Assembly (NCBI GenBank): GCA_964016885.1
Contig: OZ024760.1
Span: 2,545,394 to 2,609,393 of the forward strand
DNA: 64,000 bases
Direction: 5' to 3'
From: Eledone cirrhosa
Taxonomy: Eukaryota; Mollusca; Cephalopoda; Octopoda; Eledonidae
Under the pieces are notes generated by a model. That model did no database searches. It was not told where the DNA came from and was given only the letters and a program-made list of their open reading frames with translations. The position numbers and the translations under genes are program-made. Every line of letters begins with the position of its first letter. Positions within the stretch are counted from its first letter, which is position 1. Below are positions 9,358 to 20,429 of this stretch, one piece after another.

Positions 9358-10015
9358 CTCACCACCACCCAGCAGCACCCCAGGTGCACCCCCTACCTCC
9401 AGCCCCAGTTCTACCACCCCCTCCCCCACCCGGATAACTTCCACCACCATCACAGATCCACTCCCACACCTCCACCCCCACTCCCACCCCCATCAACACA
9501 GATCCACTCCCACCACCATCACCACAGATCCACTCCCACACCACCACACCGCCCCACCTCCATCCCACTCCCACCACCATCACCACAGATCCACTCCCAC
9601 ACCACCACACCACCCCACCTCCATCCCACTCCCACCACCATCACCACAGATCCACTCCCACACCACCACCCCACCTCCACTCCACTCCCACCACCATCAC
9701 CACAGATCCACTCCCACACCACCACCACCCCACCTCCATCCCACTCCCACCACCATCACCACAGATCCACTCCCACCCCACCACCACCCCACCTCCATCC
9801 CACTACCACCACCATCACCACATATCCATTCCTACCCCCACTCCCACACCACCACCACCCTTGACCCACTACCACCACCAAAACCCTTGACCCACCTCCA
9901 CCACCACCACCACCACCTCAATCACATTCCCACCACCATCACCACAGATCCACCCTTACCCCCACTTCCACACCACCACCACCCTTGACCCACTACCACC
10001 ACCACCATAGACCCC
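9358..10015 (+). repeat. CCA-rich minisatellite, unit ~56-60 bp
   Basis: CACCACCATCACCACAGATC recurs about every 56-60 bases (for example near 9531, 9586, 9646, 9702, 9761), each followed by CACTCCCACACCACCAC and CCCACCTCCATCCCACTCC. The minus strand is G-rich. Long frames across it are low-complexity. Confidence 0.9.
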
Positions 10016-10109
10016 CACCCTAGTTCTAATGTTATGCCATAAATTACCAGGTGAAGATAACACAAAAATCTAATGTCTGTACACAGTGTATGTCTCCAGT
10101 TGTCTCCAA

Positions 10110-10752
10110 ACTGAATAAGATATGGTGGTGGTGGTGGTGGTAGTGGTGGTGGTGGTGGTGGTGGTGATGGTGGTGGTAGTGGTGGTGGTGGTGATGGTGG
10201 TAGTGGTGGTGGTGGTGGTAGTGGTGGTGGTGGTAGTGGTGGTGGTGGTGGTGGTGGTGTTGGTAGTGGTGGTGGTAGTGGTGGTGGTAGTAGTGGTGGT
10301 GGTGGTGGTTGTGGTGGTGGTGGTTGTGGTGGTGGTGGTGGTGGTAGTGGTGGTGGTGGTGGTGTTGGTAGTGGTGGTGGTAGTGGTGGTGGTAGTAGTG
10401 GTGGTGGTGGTGGTTGTGGTGGTGGTGGTTGTGGTGGTGGTTGTGGTGGTGGTGGTGGAGGTGGTAGTGGTGGTGGCAGTGGTGGTGGTGGTGGCAGTGG
10501 TGGTGGTGGCGGTAGTGGTGGTGGTGGCAGTGGTGGTAGTAGTGGTGGTGGTGGTGGTGGTGGTGGTGGTGGTAGTAGTGGTGGTAGTGGTGGTGGTAGT
10601 AGTAGTGGTAGTGGTGGTGGTAGTAGTAGTAGTGGTAGTGGTAGTGGTGGTGGTGATAATAGGGATGATGATAATGATGATGGTAGTAGTGATGATGATG
10701 ATGATGGCATTGATGGTGATGACAATGAAGATGATGACATCAATGATAATGT
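10110..10752 (+). repeat. (GGT)n trinucleotide tract grading into (GAT)n
   Basis: About 540 bases of GGT with scattered AGT, GTT, GAT and GCA interruptions, then (GAT)-rich sequence from ~10650. A larger block (GGTGTTGGTAGTGGTGG) appears near 10256 and again near 10362, so the tract has some internal duplication. It reads as poly-Val, poly-Gly or poly-Trp depending on the frame, and as poly-Thr or poly-Pro on the other strand. Confidence 0.95.
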
Positions 10753-10821
10753 TGATTCTTACATCAGTGGTAGAAAAGACATTGCTACATTCCTTGACAC
10801 ACAGATACTCTTCACCAACGT

Positions 10822-11203
10822 CATACTGTGTCACACTGTGTCACATTGTGTTATACCGTGTCACACTGTACTACACTGTGTCACACTGTCACTCGCTGTC
10901 ACATTGTGTCATACTGTGCCACACTGTGTCATATTGTGCCACACTGTACTACAATGTGTCACACTGTATCATATTGTGCCACATTGTACTACAATGTGTC
11001 ACACTGTGCCATACTGTGTCACACTGTACCACACTGAACTGCACTGTGTCACACTGTGTCATATTGTGTCACACTGTGCCACACTATGTCATACTGTGTC
11101 ATACTGTGCCATACTGTGTCATACTGTGCCACACTGTGTCACACTGTGTCACACTGTGTCACACTGTGTCACACTGTGTCACACTGTGTCACACTGTGCC
11201 AGA
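10822..11203 (+). repeat. 10-bp minisatellite (CACTGTGTCA)n
   Basis: About 38 units of CACTGTGTCA with common variants CACTGTACTA, TACTGTGCCA and CATTGTGCCA. The last seven units are nearly pure, which fits recent slippage at the right edge. Because ten is not divisible by three, all plus frames cycle through the same codons and stay open. Confidence 0.95.
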
Positions 11204-11400
11204 GTTACACAATTTCGAAAACTTCAAACACTTCCTATAAAAACTGATATTTCTATGATCAAAGCGTGGTTCCTGCTAAGATCAAATGGTATTGAATTGA
11301 CTCGTGATATCTGTCATGTTTTACAGGAAACATCTTTTAACTCTTAACACCCTGTAATAACTCAGCAGAGAATATCATCATCATCATCATCATCATTATA
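11204..11400 (+). other. unique spacer with (ATC)n
   Basis: No gene is seen. (ATC)n at 11373-11396 may be the tail of a lost retroelement; it directly precedes a SINE. Confidence 0.5.
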
Positions 11401-11592
11401 TTGGCAGTATCGGTGAAGGGTCGGGTCGAATGCCATGCTTTGCAGCATAGAGTTACGCCCCTTTACGGTCTGAGTTCAAATCCCGCCGAGGTTAACTTTG
11501 CCTTTCATCCTTACAGGGTCGATAAAATAAAGTACCAGTAATGCACTGGGATAATTGCTGGCTTTGTACCAAATGTAGAAACAATTATTTTA
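11401..11592 (+). mobile_element. tRNA-derived SINE (family A), near full length
   Basis: The best copy of the family here. The head TTGGCAGTATCGGTGAAGGG has an A-box-like segment, the B box reads GAGTTCAAATCCCGCC, then come GAGGTTAACTTTGCCTTTC, TACAGGGTCGATAAAATAAA, GTACCAGTAATGCACTGGG and a tail ending AGAAACAATTATTTTA. No coding capacity; it would need a LINE to move. Confidence 0.9.
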
Positions 11593-11683
11593 CATCAGCT
11601 TTGTTGATTGATTCCAACAACCATTGAAATGTTTATACAGGTAAAATTCGATTATAATAATTACCATTATAATGAATAAGGTT

Positions 11684-11812
11684 GGTGGACTGGCAGAATC
11701 GGTGGAGCGTCGGACACCATGCTTTGTAGTTACGGCCCTTTACAGTCTAAGTTCAAATCCCGCCGAGGTTAACTTTGCCTTTCATCCTTACGGGGTCGAT
11801 AAAATAAAGTAA
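11684..11812 (+). mobile_element. SINE family A, 3'-truncated
   Basis: Head GGTGGACTGGCAGAATCGG, B-box-like AAGTTCAAATCCCGCC, and body to GGGTCGATAAAATAAAGTAA, where the match stops before the CCAGTAATG tail. The sequence 11593-11683 between the two SINEs is unique. Confidence 0.85.
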
Positions 11813-11973
11813 GCTATGCACCCCTCCTTGTACCAGAAGCTAAAATACCCTTAGAGACAGGAAAAAATCTACAGCAGCTGCTACAAAGAAATGAACTCTC
11901 TACCACTCTGTACCATTGAGCTAAATGACTCCTGATGACAATTATAATCTAAGTAGAAGCTAAATAACAGTTT

Positions 11974-14900
11974 TTAACCCTTTAGCATTCAAACCGGCTG
12001 TACCCAGCCAGAATTCTCTCACCTCCTTCTGTTCAAACCAGCCATACCCAGCCAGAATTCTCTCACCTCCTTCTGTTCAAACCAGCTGTACCCAGCCAGA
12101 ATTCTCTCACCTCCATCTGTTCAAACCAGCTGTACCCAGCCAGAATTCTCTCACCTCCTTCTGTTCAAACCAGCTGTACCCAGCCAGAATTCTCTCACCT
12201 CCTTCTGTTCAAACCAGCTGTATCCAGCCAGAATTCTCTCACCTCCTTCTGTTCAAACCAGCCATACCCAGCCAGAATTCTCTCACCTCCTTCTGTTCAA
12301 ACCAGCTGTACCCAGCCAGAATTCTCTCACCTCCTTCTGTTCAAACCAGCTGTATCCAGCCAGAATTCTCTCACCACCTCCTTCTGTTCAAACCAGCTGT
12401 ACCCAGCCAGAATTCTCTCACCTCCTTCTGTTCAAACCAGCCATATCCAGCCAGAATTCTCTCACCTCTTTCTGTTCAAACCAGCCATATCCAGCCAGAA
12501 TTCTCTCACCTCCTTCTGTTCAAACCAGCCAAACCCAGCCAGAATTCTCTCACCTCCTCCTGTTCAAACCAGCTGTATCCAGCCAGAATTCTCTCACCAC
12601 CTCCTTCTGTTCAAACCAGCTGTACCCAGCCAGAATTCTCTCACCTCTTTCTGTTCAAACTGGTCATACCCAGCCAGAATTCTCTCACCTCCTTCTGTTC
12701 AAACCAGCTTACCCAGACAGAATTCTCTCACCTCCTTCTGTTCAAACCAGCTGTACCCAGCCAGAATTCTCTCACCTCCTTCTGTTCAAACCAGCTGCAC
12801 CCAGCCAGAATTCTCTCACCTCCTTCTGTTCAAACCAGCTGTATCCAGCCAGAATTCTCTCACCACCTCCTTCTGTTCAAACCAGCTGTACCCAGCCAGA
12901 ATTCTCTCACCTCCTTCTGTTCAAACCAGCCATATCCAGCCAGAATTCTCTCACCTCTTTCTGTTCAAACCAGCCATATCCAGCCAGAATTCTCTCACCT
13001 CCTTCTGTTCAAACCAGCTGTACCCAGCCAGAATTCTCTCACCTCCTCCTGTTCAAACCAGCTGTACCCAGCCAGAATTCTCTCACCTCTTTCTGTTCAA
13101 ACTGGTCATACCCAGCCAGAATTCTCTCACCTCCTTCTGTTCAAACCAGCTGTACCCAGCCAGAATTCTCTCACCTCCATCTGTTCAAACCAGCTGTACC
13201 CAGCCAGAATTCTCTCACCTCCTTCTGTTCAAACCAGCTGTACCCAGCCAGAATTCTCTCACCTCCTTCTGTTCAAACCAGCTGTATCCAGCCAGAATTC
13301 TCTCACCTCCTTCTGTTCAAACCAGCCATATCCAGCCAGAATTCTCTCACCTCCTTCTGTTCAAACCAGCCATATCCAGCCAGAATTCTCTCACCTCCTT
13401 CTGTTCAAACCAGCCATATCCAGCCAGAATTCTCTCACCTCCTTCTGTTCAAACCAGCTGTATCCAGCCAGAATTCTCTCACCTCCTTCTGTTCAAACCA
13501 GCCGTATCCAGCCAGAATTCTCTCACCTCCTTCTGTTCAAACCAGCTGTATCCAGCCAGAATTCTCTCACCTCCTCCTGTTCAAACCGGCTGTACCCAGC
13601 CAGAATTCTCTCACCTCCTTCTGCTCAAACCAGCTGTATCCAGCCACAATTCTCTCACCTCCTTCTGTTCAAACCAGCCATATCCAGCCAGAATTCTCTC
13701 ACCTCTTTCTGTTCAAACTGGTCATACCCAGCCACAATTCTCTCACCTCCTTCTGTTCAAACTGGTCATACCCAGCCAGAATTCTCTCACCTCCTTCTGT
13801 TCAAACCAGCTGTACCCAGCCACAATTCTCTCAGCTCCTTCTGTTCAAACCAGCTGTACCCAGCCAAAATTCTCTCAGCTCCTTCTGTTCAAACCAGCTC
13901 TACCCAGCCAGAATTCTCTCACCTCCTTCTGTTCAAACCAGCTGTATCCAGCCAGAATTCTCTCACCTCCTTCTGTTCAAACCAGCTGTATCCAGCCAGA
14001 ATTCTCTCACCTCCTTCTGTTCAAACCAGCTCTACCCAGCCAGAATTCTCTCACCTCCTCCTGTTCAAACCAGCTGTACCCAGTCAGAATTCTCTCACCT
14101 CCTTCTGTTCAAACCAGCTGTATCCAGCCAGAATTCTCTCACCTCCTTCTGTTCAAACCAGCTGTATCCAGCCAGAATTCTCTCACCTCCTTCTGTTCAA
14201 ACCAGCTCTACCCAGCCAGAATTCTCTCACCTCCTTCTGTTCAAACCAGCTGTACCCAGTCAGAATTCTCTCACCTCCTTCTGTTCAAACCAGCTGTACC
14301 CAGCCAGAATTCTCTCACCTCCCTCTGTTCAAACCAGCTGTACCCAGCCAGAATTCTCTCACCTCCTTCTGCTCAAACCAGCTGTATCCAGCCACAATCC
14401 TCTCACCTCCTTCTGTTCAAACCAGCTTTACCCAGCCAGAATTCTCTCACCTCCTTCTGTTCAAACCAGCCAAACCCAGCCAGAATTCTCTCACCTCCTT
14501 CTGTTCAAACCAGCCAAACCCAGCCAGAATTCTCTCACCTCCTTCTGTTCAAACCAGCTGTATCCAGCCACAATTCTCTCACCTCCTTCTGTTCAAACCA
14601 GCCATATCAAGCCAGAATTCTCTCACCGCCTTCTGTTCAAACCAGCTGTATCCAGCCAGAACTCTCTCACCTCCTTCTGTTCAAACCAGCCATATCCAGC
14701 CAGTATTCTCTCACCTCCTTCTGTTCAAACCAGCTGTACCCAGCCAGAATTCTCTCACCTCCTTCAGTTCAAACCAGCTGTACCCAGCCACAATTCTCTC
14801 ACCTCCTTCTGTTCAAACCAGCTGTACCCAGCCACAATTCTCTCACCTCCTTCTGTTCAAACCAGCTGTATCCAGCCAGAATTCTCTCACCTCCTTCTGT

Positions 14901-16029
14901 TCAAACCAGCCATATCCAGCCAGAATTCTCTCACCTCCTTCTGTTCAAACCAGCTGTACCCAGCCACAATTCTCTCACCTCCTTCTGTTCAAACCAGCTG
15001 TACCCAGCCACAATTCTCTCACCTCCTTCTGTTCAAACCAGCTGTACCCAGCCAGAATTCTCTCACCTCCTTCTGTTCAAACCAGCTGTATCCAGCCAGA
15101 ATTCTCTCACCTCCTTCTGTTCAAACCAGCTGTATCCAGCCAGAATTCTCTCACCTCCTTCTGTTCAAACCAGCTCTACCCAGCCAGAATTCTCTCACCT
15201 CCTTCTGTTCAAACCAGCTGTACCCAGTCAGAATTCTCTCACCTCCTTCTGTTCAAACCAGCTGTATCCAGCCAGAATTCTCTCACCTCCTTCTGTTCAA
15301 ACCAGCTGTATCCAGCCAGAATTCTCTCACCTCCTTCTGTTCAAACCAGGTGTACCCAGCCAGAATTCTCTCACCTCCTTCTGTTCAAACCAGCTGTACC
15401 CAGCCAGAATTCTCTCACCTCCTTCTGTTCAAACCAGCTGTACCCAGCCAGAATTCTCTCACCTCCTTCTGTTCAAACCAGCTGTACCCAGCCAGAATTC
15501 TCTCACCTCCTTCTGTTCAAACCATCTGTACCCAGCCAGAATTCTCTCACCTCCTTCTGTTCAAACCAGCTGTACCCAGCCAGAATTCTCTCAGCTCCTT
15601 CTGTTCAAACCAGCTGTATCCAGCCAGAATTCTCTCACCTCCTCCTGTTCAAACCAGCTGTATCCAGCCAGAATTCTCTCACCTCCTTCTGTTCAAACCA
15701 GCTGTACCCAACCAGAATTCTCTCAGCTCCTTCTGTTCAAACCAGCCATATCCAGCCAGAATTCTCTCAGCTCCTTCTGTTCAAACCAGCTGTATCCAGC
15801 CAGAATTCTCTCACCTCCTTCTATTAAAACAAGCCATACCCAGCCAGAATTCTCTCACCTCCTACTGTTCAAACTGGCCATAACCAGCTGCTCCTACTTA
15901 TGTTAAGGTATTGTTCTCCAAATAAATAATTTCAAAATTTCCTAAATTGTATATTATGTGAGATAATTATGTGAGGTAAAACTTTTACCGAGAAAATACA
16001 ATAGAGTAATATAAATACTAAAGGGCTCA
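11974..16029 (+). mobile_element. piggyBac-like MITE inflated by an internal tandem array
   Basis: It starts with TTAA then CCCTTTAGCATTCAAACCGG. After the array it ends with GTGAGGTAAAACTTTTACCG...AGTAATATAAATACTAAAGGG followed by a worn CTCAA in place of TTAA. The same two ends bound a ~228-bp element at 35439-35666 and, inverted, at 32318-32546. TTAA target sites followed by CCC-starting inverted ends are the hallmark of piggyBac-type elements. There is no transposase. Between the ends a 44-bp unit has expanded to about 3.9 kb. Confidence 0.8.
11990..15885 (+). repeat. 44-bp minisatellite, ~88 copies
   Basis: The unit is AGCCAGAATTCTCTCACCTC plus CTTCTGTTCAAACCAGCTGT plus ACCC; GCCAGAATT at 12007 and 12051 gives the 44-bp period. 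Variants differ mainly at CTGTAC/CTGTAT/CCATAT and GAATTC/CAATTC. A few units have a 3-bp ACC insertion (near 12375, 12598, 12864), which recur in similar blocks and imply segmental duplication within the array. Nearly every unit has an EcoRI site. A 177-residue frame near its right end is a repeat artefact. Confidence 0.97.
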
Positions 16030-16422
16030 AACATCATCATCATCATCATCATCATTTAACATCAATCTTGCATGCTAAAAACATTTGTTAATAAGCTATA
16101 AGAGTGTCAAGTGAGTTGAAATGCTTAGCAAATATAAAAAATCTTGAATGCAGGAAATAACTGTGGACACAGTTAATTGTTATAAATAATCAGTTAACAA
16201 CTAGACAGATTAAAATGAAAGTCTGCAATATCGGATTAAATTCTTTAATTTTTAATGTGATGCAGTCATAGTGCTGTTTTGTATTGTTCAATAATGCTTT
16301 GCTAATGTGATTTCATGTAGGACAGGAAAGTAAGAGTTAATTTATCTCAATATTTAATTCAGAGAAAGATGAGGGTAAAATTAGGTGCCTGTTATGAATT
16401 CAAAATTTCATATTGAATTGTA
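16030..16422 (+). other. unique AT-rich spacer with a short LINE-tail scrap
   Basis: 16032-16073 looks like an inverted LINE/SINE tail: (CAT)n, TTTAACATCAATCTTGCATG. The rest is AT-rich, with no gene or repeat that I recognise. Confidence 0.5.
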
Positions 16423-16960
16423 CAGTAATCTCCTGCTATATCACGGTTCACTTTTCATGGATTTTTCTTTGGAACATATCTAATTTCCTATCACGGTAAT
16501 CTTCGCTACATTACAGATTTTTCATTAGCATGTATCTATTTTCTTATCGCGGTACATACGTCTAAATAAAAAGTGTTTAAAATCTAAACTTATTAAATAA
16601 GTTTCAATGTGATGTTTTACTGATTGCGTTTTTCTCAAATCTACTACAAACCCAGCATAGATTGATGGGAGATGTGCAGTGTATTACCAGGGGTTAGCGT
16701 GGCTGGTAATGGTCCTCATTGGTAACTAGTGGTACGATGGTTGATGATAGTTTATATACGATCGTTACTGGCTGTTTTTGGTGTTTAAATACAAAAGTGT
16801 GTTTTAATGAGTTTATATGTACTTAAAACGTGTAGGAGAGGCATTTTAAGAATTAAACTACGAAAACAATGGTTGTCTTTATGGTCTCTCTATATCGTGG
16901 ATTTTCAATTATCGAATTTGGTTCAGGAATGTATCCCCTGTGATAAACGGGGGATTACTG
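16423..16960. mobile_element. pogo/Tigger-like nonautonomous DNA transposon
   Basis: The inverted ends are CAGTAATCTCCTGCTATATC and, inverted at the right, CAGTAATCCCCCGTTTATCA; both are flanked by TA (16421-16422 and 16961-16962), the Tc1/mariner-superfamily target. Inside are sub-terminal repeats of the type TATCACGGTTCAC, TATCACGGTAATC and TTATCGCGGTACA. CAGTAATC ends with CGGT motifs recall pogo-like families; that subfamily call is from memory. I see no transposase frame. Confidence 0.75.
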
Positions 16961-17009
16961 TATATATTTAGAAACAGTGAAAGAAAACTTATAATGCAGT
17001 TTCATGCAG

Positions 17010-18240
17010 TAGAGGATGTTAAGAATTAAGCTTTATATGAAACTTAACAAAGGTTCTTACATAAAATTGTGATGGAAGGTTGTTGGCTTTTTTTTTAGAT
17101 AAATATAAACACTTTAAAACCAGCAGTTTTTTTATTCTAAAACCAGGAAAGGTTTTATGCAGATTAGTATTAAAAGGTTTAATTTGGTGTTTGGAGAATA
17201 ACTTAGCAAATTTTTTTACAAAGAATATTTAAAGGTTAAAAATATAAATACTTTAAAATAAAGTGTTTTCAATCCTAGAACCAGGGGCAGTTTCAGGTAG
17301 TTTGGTACCAAAAGGGTTATGATACTGTTTGGAGCATAAAGGTATTGACATAAAATTATGATGAAAGGTTTTTTTTTAGCTAAATATAAATATTTAAAAA
17401 CAAAGTTTTGTATCCTAGAACAAGGGAAGGTTTCAGGCTGTTTGGTATGAAAGGTTTCAGCTGGTATTTAGAACATAACTTAACAAAGGTTCTTACATAA
17501 AATTATGATGGAAGGTTCTTTGTATAGAAAAAGTTTAAGCTGGTATTTAGAACATAACTTAACAAAGGTTCTTACATAAAATTATGATGGAAGGTTTATT
17601 TTTTAGATAAATATAAGCACTTAAAAACAAAGTTTTGTATAGAAAAGATTTACGCTGATATTTGGAACATAACTTAACAAAGGTTCTTACATAAAATTAT
17701 GATGGAAGGTTCTTTGTATAGAAAAAGTTTAAGCTGGTATTTAGAACATAACTTAACAAAGGTTGTCACATAAAATTATGATGGCAGGTTTATTTTTTAG
17801 ATAAATATAAGCACTTAAAAACAACGTTTTGTATAGAAAAGATTTACGCTGATATTTGGAACATAACTTAAAGGTTCTTACATAAAATTATGACGGAAGG
17901 GTTTTTTTTTTAGATAAATAAGCACTTAAAAACAAAGCTTTGTATAGAAAAGGTTTAAGCTGGTATTTGGAACATAACTTAACAAAGGTTCTTACATAAA
18001 ATTATAATGGAAGGGTTTTTTTTTTAGACAAATATAAACACTTAAAAACAAAGTTTTGTATAGAAAAAGTTTAAGCTGATATTTAGAACATAACTTAACA
18101 AAGGTTCTTACATAAAATTATGATGTAAGTTGTTGGTTTTTTTTTTTTAGATAAATAAACACTTTATAACAAACAGCTTTGTATTCCAGAATGAGTGGGG
18201 AAGCAGTTTTAAGAGACTTGGTATCAAAAGGGCTAAATCT
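17010..18240 (+). repeat. dispersed AT-rich repeat, locally tandem with alternating 79/115-bp units
   Basis: GAACATAACTTAACAAAGG occurs (sometimes shortened) at 17471, 17550, 17665, 17744, 17859, 17970 and 18086, giving steps of 79, 115, 79, 115, 111 and 116. The short unit goes straight from GGAAGGTTC to TTTGTATAGAAAAAG; the long unit keeps TTTTAGATAAATATAAGCAC between. So part of the array duplicated as a 194-bp dimer. Outside 17460-18130 the copies are more diverged. Confidence 0.85.
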
Positions 18241-18505
18241 TCTTACCGATACATCCTATTCTTTACACAGTCAAAAGATGTTTGCTGGGGAATTCACATA
18301 TGTATTCCCAGCAGATGAGAAGAAAGGAAGGGAGGACGGAAAGAAGAAAAGAAAGAAGAGATAAAATTCTGTAATTACAGTAAACTAATAGCTATATAGT
18401 GTTTATAACCTGACCAAAGATTTTAATCTAGTTGGGCTTTAGTTAGCTTTGGTTGCCTAAAACAAATTAATCCGTGATGTGTTTGCTATGGTCGTTTGAA
18501 GTGTA

Positions 18506-18510
<5 letters not shown>
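18241..18510 (+). other. unique AT-rich spacer
   Basis: No gene is seen. A 61-codon frame (18179-18364) runs out of the dispersed repeat into a GAAGAAAAGAAAGAAGAG stretch and has no recognisable features. Confidence 0.4.
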
Positions 18511-18556
<46 letters not shown>

Positions 18557-18597
18557 ATGTTTGTGTGTGTGTATATATATATATGTATGTTTGTGTG

Positions 18598-18628
<31 letters not shown>

Positions 18629-18678
18629 ATATATATATATATATGTATGTGTGTGTAGCTATAATTCTATATGTATGC

Positions 18679-18734
<56 letters not shown>

Positions 18735-18881
18735 TTGTGTGTGTGTATATATATATATGTATGTTTGTGTGTATATATATATATATATATATGTTTGTGT
18801 GTATATATATATATATATATATATGTGTATGTGTGTGTAGCTATAATTCTATATGTATGCGTGTATATGTATATATATATA

Positions 18882-18938
<57 letters not shown>
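18511..18938 (+). repeat. (TA)n/(TG)n compound microsatellite with a duplicated block
   Basis: (TA)n runs alternate with TATGTATGTTTGTGTG. The block TGTGTAGCTATAATTCTATA appears at about 18652 and 18833, so a ~181-bp segment is tandemly duplicated. Confidence 0.95.
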
Positions 18939-18939
<1 letters not shown>

Positions 18940-19204
18940 CACCAATAACAATATAGATATATATATATCAGCACCAATAACTGACAATAATAAATATTTG
19001 ACATAAAAATTGATATTAAAAGACATTAAAACACTATCATCTCTTCTAAGGTATGGTTTGTTTTTCAAGTGGCAACATTACTACTGAAAATATTAGGGTT
19101 TATGATCACACCAATCAATAAATCAATATATATATGTGCGAGTGTATGTGTGTGGAAAAATTACGTTGAGTGCTTGAATTGAATTGCGTCAATGTTTACC
19201 CTAA
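18939..19204 (+). other. unique AT-rich spacer
   Basis: No gene or known element recognised. Short (TA)n at 18957-18968. Confidence 0.4.
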
Positions 19205-19406
19205 TATATATATATATATATATATATATACGTGTGTGTGTGCGTGTGTCTGTCAGTGTATGTGTGTCAATGTGTGTGTATATATATAAATATATGTATG
19301 TGTGTCAGTGTGTGTGTGTGTGTGCGTGTGTGTGTCAGTGTGTGTGTGCCAATGTGTGTGTATATATATAAATATATGTATGTGTGTCAGTGTGTGTGTA
19401 TATGTA

Positions 19407-19470
<64 letters not shown>
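19205..19470 (+). repeat. (TA)n/(TG)n microsatellite
   Basis: It includes a near-duplicate block AATGTGTGTGTATATATATA at about 19269 and 19351, then a pure (TA)n run of about 60 bases. Confidence 0.95.
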
Positions 19471-19471
<1 letters not shown>

Positions 19472-19595
19472 TACATTCTTATATATAAATACATACATAT
19501 TTCAAGAATATACACGGCAAACATAGAGATACAAAAACATAGTGTCTTATTAGGTTCATACTTGGAAATATATATATACATACACACATGTTCAT

Positions 19596-19646
<51 letters not shown>

Positions 19647-19648
19647 AG

Positions 19649-19777
19649 GGTGTGGCAAAAGTAATGCTTTTTTATTTATTAACTTTTTGAACAAAAATAA
19701 ATTACAGTAGTTTGATAAAATTACTTTTTTTTTTATTCAATAATTAAATTATAAAAGAGCATTACTTTTGCGACACC
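19649..19777. mobile_element. mariner-like MITE
   Basis: A 129-bp element with inverted ends: left GGTGTGGCAAAAGTAATGCT, right (inverted) GGTGTCGCAAAAGTAATGCT, one mismatch in 20. The interior is AT-rich with no coding. GCAAAAGTAAT-type ends are known from mariner elements and their MITEs. It lies in (TA)n sequence, so the TA target duplication cannot be told apart from the surroundings. Confidence 0.8.
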
Positions 19778-19816
19778 ATATATGTATACACACACACACA
19801 TATATATATATATATT

Positions 19817-20045
19817 TAGTTAAAACAGAAAACAAACACAATAACAAAGAGTACAGTACAAAGTGTTAGTGTTAGGTTCACACTTGAGAGTGGGGGTGGG
19901 AGTCGACGTTTCGTGCATAAGCCCTTCATCAGGAGAAAAGTGGGAAAGAAAAGAGTTCCGAGGGTGTGAGAGGGAATGGTGGAAAGATATTAAAAGGGAG
20001 GGAAATGAAGGGAAAGAAAAAAAATTAAAAAGAGGGTAAATACAC
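19817..20045 (-). other. unclassified repeat-like segment with a hammerhead-like core on the minus strand
   Basis: On the minus strand CTGATGA (19932-19926) is followed 12 bases later by GAAAC, and ACGT then C. This copies the conserved hammerhead core order, with a palindromic ACGT at the stem III position. The 12-base spacer pairs poorly and I find no good stem I, so a working ribozyme is doubtful. The same motif recalls Penelope-type repeats in other animals, from memory. Confidence 0.35.
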
Positions 20046-20070
20046 ACACGCGTGTTCATATACACACATA

Positions 20071-20156
<86 letters not shown>
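20071..20156 (+). repeat. (CT)n(TA)n microsatellite
   Basis: About 43 bases of CT followed by about 42 of TA. Confidence 0.95.
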
Positions 20157-20158
<2 letters not shown>

Positions 20159-20216
20159 GAGGTCACTTCGACCCATTTGGTCAACCTGTCAAAGCCATGC
20201 CAGTGTGGAAAGCCGA

Positions 20217-20412
20217 TGTAAAATAATTGTTTCTACTTTTTGGCACAAGGCCAGCAATTACCCAGTGCATTACTGGTACTTTATTTTACCGACCTCCGTA
20301 AGGATGAAGGGCAAAGTTAACCTCGGCGGGATTTGAACTCAGAATGGCAAGGGCCGTAACTCTATGCGTCAAAGCATGGTGTCCGACCCTCTACCGATAC
20401 TGCCAATCCACC
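20217..20412 (-). mobile_element. SINE family A
   Basis: Minus-strand copy with tail, GGTCGGTAAAATAAAGTACC, the GAGTTCAAATCCCGCC B box and a GGCAGTATCGGTAGAGGGTC head. The related phrases GCCGATGTAAAATAATTG (before) and GCAGATGTAAAATAATTG (after) suggest that this copy and the next truncated copy share a duplicated boundary. Confidence 0.9.
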
Positions 20413-20429
20413 GCCAATCCAAGCAGATG

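Noticed and set aside
10070..11240. Poly-Val/poly-Thr/poly-Pro frames over 250 codons
   Set aside because: Direct translation of (GGT)n and the 10-bp repeat; several frames overlap on both strands.
15350..15883. 177-codon plus frame in the 44-bp array
   Set aside because: It arises where three 44-bp units (132 bp, 44 codons) happen to lack stops; elsewhere in the same array stops are frequent.
11974..16029. CRISPR-like array (regular repeats)
   Set aside because: There are no unique spacers; the 44-bp units are head-to-tail with no spacer, and the setting is a eukaryotic MITE.
16030..16422. A possible host exon or regulatory region
   Set aside because: AT-rich unique sequence without an open frame of note or recognisable motif; nothing supports a function.
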